From: Desulfobacteraceae bacterium
Lineage (GTDB): Bacteria > Desulfobacterota > Desulfobacteria > Desulfobacterales > Desulfosarcinaceae
Direction: 5' to 3'
Assembly (NCBI GenBank): GCA_027025615.1
Contig: JALVQM010000349.1
Span: forward strand, 1-11,752
DNA: 11,752 bases
Made by a program: the position numbers and the translations under genes. Under the pieces are notes generated by a model. That model saw nothing but the letters and a program-made list of their open reading frames with translations. It ran no database searches and was not told the DNA's origin. Position 1 is the stretch's first letter, and each line of letters starts with the position of its first letter. Shown here one piece after another: positions 8,415 to 11,752 of this stretch.

Positions 8415-8430
8415 TGGCAGATTGATTGCA
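8415..8430 (+). promoter_or_regulatory. Second sigma-54-like site, opposite orientation
   Basis: TGGCAGATTGATTGCA on the plus strand keeps the GG and GC elements at exact spacing and a perfect TTGCA, with two mismatches in the -24 block. Transcription would run rightward from about 8442, away from the T6SS genes, where no protein gene exists until the antisense side of the chelatase gene. It may drive a small RNA or be a chance match. Confidence 0.25.
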
Positions 8431-8487
8431 ACAAGTTTTTAACAACGGACCTGAAAGTTGCAAAAGCTCTTTATTCCATAAACTTAT

Positions 8488-8516
8488 AAACTACCTTAAA
8501 ATCTTTCGGCGGTCAA
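8488..8516 (-). promoter_or_regulatory. Weak sigma-70-like promoter candidate, T6SS operon
   Basis: On the minus strand a TTGACC -35-like hexamer (8511-8516) is followed after 17 bases by TAGTTT (8488-8493). The -35 is good and the -10 is poor. It would give a leader of roughly 120 bases. It is an alternative or additional promoter to the sigma-54 site. Confidence 0.22.
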
Positions 8517-8557
8517 GAAAAGCCCGGTTTATTTAATTGTTACTGGAAATTTCTTCC

Positions 8558-8611
8558 TTGCACCCCGGAAGAATTTCGACTTCTTATTAAAAGGTCCGGG
8601 CCCGGGGGCAA
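8558..8611. repeat. Long bulged inverted repeat with nested hairpin
   Basis: TTGC-A-CCCCGG (8558-8568) pairs with CCGGGG-GCAA (8602-8611), giving 10 base pairs and one bulged base. Inside lies a smaller hairpin AAGAA/TTCTT (8569-8573 and 8581-8585) with a 7-base loop. Read on the plus strand the stem is followed by a short T run (8612-8615), like a weak terminator. Read on the minus strand it would lie in the leader of the T6SS transcript. The pairing is visible directly; the role is unknown. Confidence 0.45.
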
Positions 8612-8656
8612 TTTTGTCAGGCTGAATTTTATCCCGAGCGATACCGCAGCAAAAAA

Positions 8657-8672
8657 AGCAAGATACGGGCCA
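8657..8672 (-). promoter_or_regulatory. Sigma-54 (-24/-12) promoter candidate for the T6SS operon
   Basis: On the minus strand the sequence is TGGCCCGTATCTTGCT. Against the consensus TGGCACG-N4-TTGCW it matches every fixed position except one (A to C), and the GG and GC elements have the required 10-base gap. Transcription would start near 8646 and give a leader of about 280 bases before the TTG start at 8362. T6SS operons in several bacteria are known to be sigma-54 dependent, which makes the match more credible. The assignment rests on this single motif. Confidence 0.6.
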
Positions 8673-8710
8673 ACAACCGGCAATACAGTGTTTGTTTATG
8701 GCTTGTTTGG

Positions 8711-8722
8711 TTTTGTACAAAA
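8711..8722. promoter_or_regulatory. Perfect 12-base palindrome upstream of the sigma-54 site, possible activator operator
   Basis: TTTTGTACAAAA is a perfect inverted repeat centred about 45 bases upstream of the -24 element of the candidate sigma-54 promoter. The position and symmetry suit a dimeric DNA-binding protein such as a sigma-54 activator or a repressor. In AT-rich DNA short palindromes also occur by chance, and only one copy was found. Confidence 0.3.
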
Positions 8723-8866
8723 TAACAGGATATTAAATGTGTTTCAGTGATGTTGCTTTTGAGATTGAGGGGAGAATCAGCCTTGTTTGTGATGATTAAA
8801 TTGTTCTGTGTGTATATTAATTCATACGGTTTGAATCAAAAAATACCCGTACCCGGCCAAAAATGA

Positions 8867-9661
8867 TCAGCTGGTTTTTGGATTACATGTCCCTGACTCA
8901 GGAATGACATCCAGAGCCTGTCGGATGTGATCGCAGAATATTGAAGTTGCGGCCGGAGTATGTCCCAAGCCGCGGGGGTCAAGGGAAACGGTAAGGCCGG
9001 CCTTTTCAAATGCGGTTTTCCAGCAATCCTTACCTTCCATCAGGTCTTCCTTGAAATGGCGTCCGGCAACAAGCATAAACGGTACCAGACGAACCTTCCG
9101 GGCACCGCTTTCCAGCACCTGTTTCAGGGTCTGTTCCATTCCTGGATGATGGTCGATAACCCCAACGTGGAAATTCGGGCCGTATTGCTGCCGCAATATC
9201 TTTTCGAATGCAAGGTATGTTGTCCAGGCCGGATGATCGGTGCCGTGGCCAACCAGGACTACCGCTTGTCCTTTTTCCGGTTTTCCAGCCAGCCCCCTTG
9301 CCAGCCGAAGATGATCTTTGTAGCTGCTGAGCAGGGGCAGACCGATGCTGGTCCTGATGGGAGGCTGTTCGGTATCTTTAACCAGGCGGAAAAATTCGTG
9401 GCCCCAGGTCAGGTGCAGGGATTGGACAACAGCCCACCGATATCCTTGGCGGTGAAGTCCCCTCAGCACCTGGGCCAGGGCGGGTGCATCAACAGCTTTT
9501 GCCTTCAGGCGGTCCCTCACCATCCGGGAAGAATAGGCCCTGCTTACAGGATGCCCGGTAAAGTTTTCCTCAACCTGTTTCTGGATAAAGTCATAAGTTT
9601 GAAGGGCCCTGGTGGTGGTGCCGAAAGCCGTGAGGACGATAGGTGTTTTCATGACTGTCAT
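8867..9661 (-). CDS. cbiK: CbiK-type sirohydrochlorin cobalto/ferrochelatase
   Basis: Inserts a metal (Co2+ or Fe2+) into sirohydrochlorin for cobalamin, siroheme or alternative heme synthesis. The product has 264 residues, the usual CbiK length, with two similar halves of the chelatase fold. Motifs are LTAFGTTT near the N-terminus, QSLHLTWGHEF (80-90), the catalytic GHGTDHP (138-144) and LVAGRHFKEDLM (197-208). His139 and His202 correspond to the metal-binding histidines of CbiK. The expected active-site Glu appears to be Asp170, followed by two histidines (171-172), and the usual VAGDH is VAGRH here. There is no signal peptide, so it is probably cytoplasmic. Neither ATG (9661 or, three codons in, 9652) has a strong ribosome site, so the start is uncertain by three codons. 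It stands alone with no visible cobalamin riboswitch upstream. Confidence 0.9.
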   Translation of the reverse strand: MTVMKTPIVLTAFGTTTRALQTYDFIQKQVEENFTGHPVSRAYSSRMVRDRLKAKAVDAPALAQVLRGLHRQGYRWAVVQSLHLTWGHEFFRLVKDTEQPPIRTSIGLPLLSSYKDHLRLARGLAGKPEKGQAVVLVGHGTDHPAWTTYLAFEKILRQQYGPNFHVGVIDHHPGMEQTLKQVLESGARKVRLVPFMLVAGRHFKEDLMEGKDCWKTAFEKAGLTVSLDPRGLGHTPAATSIFCDHIRQALDVIPESGTCNPKTS

Positions 9662-10022
9662 AACGATCTGTTTTTCAGAATGGGGTTAAAAGAAAATCTG
9701 TGCTTCTAATCCCGGGTATACCTGTTGTGGTTGAATCTGTTAAGCTGAGGGTTATCTATAAAGCCGGTCGTCCGTCCAGGGTTTTGACAGCCTGCCAAAG
9801 AAAAAGCGTTTTGTGAAGCCAAAACTGCACAAGGCAACCTAAAAAACATAGCCGGTTTTCATCGTCAAGGATCTTGCGGAAAAGGGAATTGTCGGTTTTC
9901 GGTAAAAGGTTTTGCGGCACCTGGTCTAAGTTTTCACCTCGCTTGAAGTTGTCTCCGGCCGCCGGGTATGCCGGAGCTGTATTGTGAAACAGGCGCCGCA
10001 TGATTTTACGGCCGGAAAACCT
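9662..10022. other. Intergenic stretch between the zinc/winged-helix gene and cbiK
   Basis: Apart from a doubtful small ORF (9756-10001, minus) I see no gene. A near-palindrome with a CGGCCG core lies at 10004-10019, directly after the stop of the upstream gene. No clear terminator with a T run, no B12-box-like motif and no convincing promoter for the chelatase gene could be identified. Confidence 0.4.
9756..10001 (-). CDS. Doubtful small ORF, 81 residues
   Basis: An open frame of 81 residues starts 21 bases after the stop of the zinc/winged-helix gene and runs on the same strand. There is no ribosome site at a suitable distance from the ATG, no recognisable domain, and only a short hydrophobic patch near residues 51-70. 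It contains two cysteines (52 and 56) with no motif. It may be a real small protein, a decayed gene or chance; chance is most likely. Confidence 0.2.
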   Translation of the reverse strand: MRRLFHNTAPAYPAAGDNFKRGENLDQVPQNLLPKTDNSLFRKILDDENRLCFLGCLVQFWLHKTLFLWQAVKTLDGRPAL

Positions 10023-10388
10023 TTACCATGGCCTCCAGATGATGCCCCGGCTGTTTTTCTGGGCCCGGGCTTTTTCCATGTGGCGCAGGGCGGCCAGCTC
10101 CCGCTGCAGGTCGCTTTCGGTCAGTTCTGCGCCAAGTAGGGCATGCAGGGCTGCCGGTTCGATCCCCCCGGTTTCCTTTAGGATTGATAGAATCCTGGAT
10201 TGGATAGGGGTGAGTTCTCCGCTTCCGCCGGAATGTTTTTCATAGGTCTTGGCACTGTGCACCGCCCATGGATCGCAGGTGCGTACCGGTGAAAGAGCAT
10301 CCAGGTAACAGTCTTCGCAAAGGGTCTGGCCCAGGTGTTCCCGGGCCTCGCTTTCGTTTATAACCTGGTTACAACGTTCACAGCGCAT
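10023..10388 (-). CDS. Small C4 zinc-finger / winged-helix protein
   Basis: A cytoplasmic protein of 121 residues with two parts. Residues 1-40 hold a treble-clef or LIM-like zinc site: C3-x2-C6, then C24-x2-C27, plus H18 and C38, in a context MRCERC...TLCEDCYLDALSP. Residues about 57-121 have a winged-helix pattern beginning LTPIQSRILSILKETGG and ending in a basic, aromatic tail. I associate such proteins with Desulfobacterota genomes but know no assigned function; a DNA- or RNA-binding regulatory role is inferred. The start was set at 10388 because AGGAGG (10395-10400) lies 6 bases upstream; the same frame extends to 10571, but that part is antisense-like read-through over the htpX end. It follows htpX by 73 bases on the same strand, so a shared transcript is likely. 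Confidence 0.85.
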   Translation of the reverse strand: MRCERCNQVINESEAREHLGQTLCEDCYLDALSPVRTCDPWAVHSAKTYEKHSGGSGELTPIQSRILSILKETGGIEPAALHALLGAELTESDLQRELAALRHMEKARAQKNSRGIIWRPW

Positions 10389-10417
10389 AGTCTGCCTCCT
10401 TGTCAAAACCTGTTTCG

Positions 10418-10449
10418 AGCAGGATGGTACCACCATAAGCGTTCCTGCT
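10418..10449 (-). repeat. Inverted repeat between htpX and the zinc/winged-helix gene
   Basis: AGCAGGA (10418-10424) and TCCTGCT (10443-10449) can form a 7-base-pair stem around an 18-base loop that itself contains the palindrome TGGTACCA (10425-10432). It lies just upstream of the AGGAGG of the second gene. No T run follows on the minus strand, so it is not a classical terminator; it could stabilise or separate the two messages. Confidence 0.35.
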
Positions 10450-10461
10450 GATGCCTGGGTT

Positions 10462-11373
10462 CTAGCCAGAGAGGCTGTCCCAGAAGTTGCGGGCCTGGTC
10501 TGCAGTCGAAACCCGCCCTGTCCGGCCTGCTCCGGTCCGGTTGCCGCGCAGCCGGGCGATTCGCTCTTCAAGGGGCGGATGGGTGGAAAAAAGGCTTGCC
10601 AGGCTGCGTCCGGAAAGGGGCGCCACGATGAAAAGGTGGGAGGTGGCCGGGTTGGTTTTCAGCGGCAGGCGGCCGGAATAGGCCCCCAGTTTTTCCAGGG
10701 CCCTCGCCAGGCTTTCGCCTTCGCCCATAAAGCTTGCTCCGGTGGCATCTGCCAGGTATTCCCGGGAACGGGAAACTGCCATCTGGATGATCATGGCCGC
10801 GATGGGGGCGATTATGGACATGGCGATAAGCCCCAGAATTCCGCCTCCTTCTTCATCGTCCCGCATCCCGCCGAAGATGGCCGACCAGCGGGCAATATTG
10901 GCCAGGATCATTATCGCTCCCGCCATGGTGGCGGCAATGGAACCAATGAGAATGTCACGGTTTTTAACATGAGCCAGTTCGTGGGCCAGCACGCCCATGA
11001 TTTCACTTCTGTCCATTAATTTCAGAAGACCTTCAGTGACAGCTACCGCTGCATGCTGAGGGTTGCGGCCGGTGGCAAAAGCATTGGGTGCCTGCTCGGC
11101 CATGATGTACAGCCTGGGCATTGGCAAACCGGCACGTTGGGTCAGTTCGGCCACCATGGACCAGAGTTCAGGGGCCTGTTGCCGATCAACCTGGCGGGCG
11201 CCGTACATCCTGAGCACAATTTTGTCAGAGTACCAATAGCTGAAAAAATTCATGGCCGCTGCCAGGAAAAAGGCAATTATCATTCCTGATCGTCCTCCTA
11301 TCAGGCGGCCGATCAAAATAACCAGAGCTGTCATGGCCGCCAGCAGGAAGGCGGTTTTTATTCTGTTGGACAT
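10462..11373 (-). CDS. htpX: HtpX, membrane zinc metalloprotease (M48 family)
   Basis: Inner-membrane quality-control protease that degrades damaged or misfolded membrane proteins, with its active site on the cytoplasmic side. The product has 303 residues, slightly longer than usual (280-295). Two N-terminal membrane segments lie at about 7-24 and 29-47. The zinc motif HELAH is at 131-135 and the third ligand is the Glu in SRSREYLAD (E205). Two more hydrophobic stretches lie at about 142-160 and 178-200. The C-terminal THPPLEERIARL is typical of the family, followed by a polar tail. The ATG has GGAGG (11384-11388) about 10 bases upstream. It is divergent from the gene at 11678 and probably co-transcribed with the zinc/winged-helix gene downstream. 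Confidence 0.96.
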   Translation of the reverse strand: MSNRIKTAFLLAAMTALVILIGRLIGGRSGMIIAFFLAAAMNFFSYWYSDKIVLRMYGARQVDRQQAPELWSMVAELTQRAGLPMPRLYIMAEQAPNAFATGRNPQHAAVAVTEGLLKLMDRSEIMGVLAHELAHVKNRDILIGSIAATMAGAIMILANIARWSAIFGGMRDDEEGGGILGLIAMSIIAPIAAMIIQMAVSRSREYLADATGASFMGEGESLARALEKLGAYSGRLPLKTNPATSHLFIVAPLSGRSLASLFSTHPPLEERIARLRGNRTGAGRTGRVSTADQARNFWDSLSG

Positions 11374-11437
11374 TGCGGATATTCCTCCCGGGTTTTCTAA
11401 TTTTGATTAACCGGCCGGCTGACCGCTTTTCAGGTTA

Positions 11438-11465
11438 AATATAAGCTTTGGCGGCCTGATGGCAA
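11438..11465 (-). promoter_or_regulatory. Sigma-70-like promoter for htpX
   Basis: On the minus strand TTGCCA (11460-11465) is followed after 16 bases by TATATT (11438-11443). Each box has one mismatch to consensus. The transcript would start near 11431, with a leader of about 58 bases before the htpX ATG. Confidence 0.5.
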
Positions 11466-11574
11466 GCCAGCGCTTTCGGGTTTGTCTGGAGTTTCCGGGA
11501 GCAGGATGCAAGGCTGCAAGACCATTGGGCTGGTTTCCTTTTTGCCAGGTGCCAGGGCGATTTGGAAAGATTTA

Positions 11575-11604
11575 CTTGACAATTGCTCATAATCTTCCCA
11601 CTAA
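11575..11604 (+). promoter_or_regulatory. Heat-shock (sigma-32)-like promoter for the rightward gene
   Basis: CTTGAC (11575-11580) is followed after 15 bases by TCCCACTAA (11596-11604). Compared with the sigma-32 consensus CTTGAA / CCCCATNTA this is five of six and five of eight fixed positions. TTGACA (11576-11581) could also serve as a sigma-70 -35, but the -10 at 17 bases (CACTAA) is poor. The transcript would begin around 11611. Confidence 0.35.
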
Positions 11605-11610
11605 GGGAAG
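11594..11610. promoter_or_regulatory. Perfect inverted repeat over the candidate -10, operator-like
   Basis: CTTCCC-ACTAA-GGGAAG is a perfect 6-5-6 inverted repeat. It covers the -10 region of the candidate rightward promoter, a typical place for a repressor operator. It is not the CIRCE sequence bound by HrcA. It could instead form a 6-base-pair hairpin in RNA if transcription starts further upstream. Confidence 0.45.
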
Positions 11611-11643
11611 CAGTTGAGACTGGAATAAGGTTTTTTATTTTTT

Positions 11644-11658
11644 ACCGCCTCTGGCGGT
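11644..11658 (+). other. Leader hairpin just upstream of the ribosome site
   Basis: ACCGCC-TCT-GGCGGT forms a perfect 6-base-pair hairpin with a 3-base loop, ending 4 bases before the AAGGAG (11663-11668) of the rightward gene and preceded by a T-rich run. It is not followed by a T run, so it is not a terminator. It may affect ribosome access or message stability. Confidence 0.4.
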
Positions 11659-11677
11659 CTGCAAGGAGTTAATTTTG

Positions 11678-11752
11678 ATGAGCGATTCATCCATTAATGA
11701 CGATTCAAACATGGATCGAACCGATGACAATGAACCTTCATTTGCCGAATTG
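11678..11752 (+). CDS. N-terminal fragment of an acidic protein, possibly GrpE; cut by window edge
   Basis: Only 25 codons are visible. The ATG follows AAGGAG (11663-11668) by 9 bases. The fragment starts MSDSSINDDSNMDRTDD and is rich in Asp, Glu, Ser and Asn, with no basic or hydrophobic stretch, so it looks like a disordered acidic N-terminus and not a signal peptide. GrpE proteins often begin this way, and the heat-shock-like promoter and neighbouring htpX fit a stress gene, but the visible part contains no diagnostic motif. Existence of the gene is well supported; its identity is a guess. Confidence 0.65.
   Translation, partial: MSDSSINDDSNMDRTDDNEPSFAEL

Larger units (their letters stand above)
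8363..8866. other. Long AT-rich intergenic regulatory region between cbiK and the T6SS operon
   Basis: No convincing protein gene is present. The stretch is clearly more AT-rich than its flanks. It holds the 3' flank of the chelatase gene, the probable T6SS promoter at 8657-8672, a perfect palindrome at 8711-8722, a stem-loop at 8558-8611, a sigma-54-like site on the plus strand at 8415-8430 and a weaker sigma-70-like site at 8488-8516. No strong rho-independent terminator follows the chelatase stop; there is only a weak GC stem with a T run at about 8841-8860 (minus). Confidence 0.6.
11374..11677. other. Divergent regulatory region between htpX and the rightward gene
   Basis: About 300 bases without a gene. 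The left half holds the htpX ribosome site and a sigma-70-like promoter, plus a CCGGCCGG palindrome (11411-11418) in the htpX leader. The right half holds a heat-shock-like promoter, a perfect inverted repeat at 11594-11610, a hairpin at 11644-11658 and the ribosome site of the rightward gene. The middle, about 11466-11570, shows nothing I can name. Confidence 0.6.

Noticed and set aside
8529..8720. 63-aa minus-strand open frame in the intergenic gap
   Set aside because: No ribosome site or domain, and it covers the sigma-54 site and the stem-loop.
8841..8866. Rho-independent terminator after the chelatase gene
   Set aside because: The stem (CCG-GGTA-CGG) is only three base pairs despite the following T run, too weak to list as a terminator.
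8960..9709. 249-aa open frame on the plus strand
   Set aside because: It is antisense to the chelatase gene, which has the GHG and VAGRH motifs; the long frame reflects codon bias on the opposite strand.
9662..9760. Cobalamin riboswitch upstream of the chelatase gene
   Set aside because: No B12-box-like sequence or suitable structured leader could be seen.
10389..10571. Longer N-terminus for the zinc/winged-helix protein
   Set aside because: The extension overlaps the end of htpX, is low in family-like content and has no ribosome site, while AGGAGG sits 6 bases before the ATG at 10388.
11571..11677. CIRCE element expected before a grpE or hrcA operon
   Set aside because: No TTAGCACTC-N9-GAGTGCTAA-like sequence is present; the inverted repeat found has a different sequence and spacing.

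Overview
The window looks like a chromosomal segment of a Gram-negative anaerobe, most plausibly a sulfate-reducer-like member of the Desulfobacterota. The reasons are a single-protein CbiK-type chelatase, a small C4-zinc/winged-helix protein of a kind I associate with that phylum, lipoprotein and envelope genes typical of a double membrane, and strong AGGAGG ribosome sites. This assignment is an inference from gene content. Almost everything is on the minus strand; only a fragment at the far right reads on the plus strand. I see no tRNA, rRNA, IS element, CRISPR array or phage gene.

Positions 1-8362 (minus) hold one compact operon for the envelope-spanning part of a type VI secretion system (T6SS). 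In transcription order it contains a 675-aa cysteine-rich protein not recognised by name, a 242-aa protein resembling the C-terminal domain of T6SS FHA proteins, and then tssJ (outer-membrane lipoprotein), tssK (baseplate adaptor), tssL (DotU) and tssM (IcmF), the last running off the left edge. Genes overlap by 4 bases or are 2-23 bases apart, so they are probably translated in a coupled way. TssJ, TssL and TssM form the trans-envelope complex and TssK docks the baseplate on it. The first two proteins are probably regulatory or accessory. The 675-aa protein ends in a low-complexity tail with five Thr-Val/Ile/Met-Val-Leu motifs that look like phosphothreonine ligands for FHA domains, which suggests control by threonine phosphorylation.

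Positions 8363-8866 form a roughly 500-base AT-rich gap. It contains a near-consensus sigma-54 (-24/-12) promoter pointing into the T6SS operon, a perfect 12-base palindrome upstream of it, a second sigma-54-like site on the opposite strand, and a long bulged stem with an inner hairpin.

Positions 8867-9661 (minus) encode a CbiK-type sirohydrochlorin chelatase with an unusual active-site neighbourhood. Positions 9662-10022 contain only one doubtful small ORF. Positions 10023-11373 (minus) carry htpX followed by the zinc/winged-helix gene, probably as one operon.

Positions 11374-11677 are a divergent regulatory region. It has a sigma-70-like promoter for htpX and, for the rightward gene, a heat-shock-like promoter overlapped by a perfect inverted repeat. 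The rightward gene (from 11678) is cut by the window edge after 25 codons. Its acidic N-terminus and promoter would fit grpE, but this is a guess.
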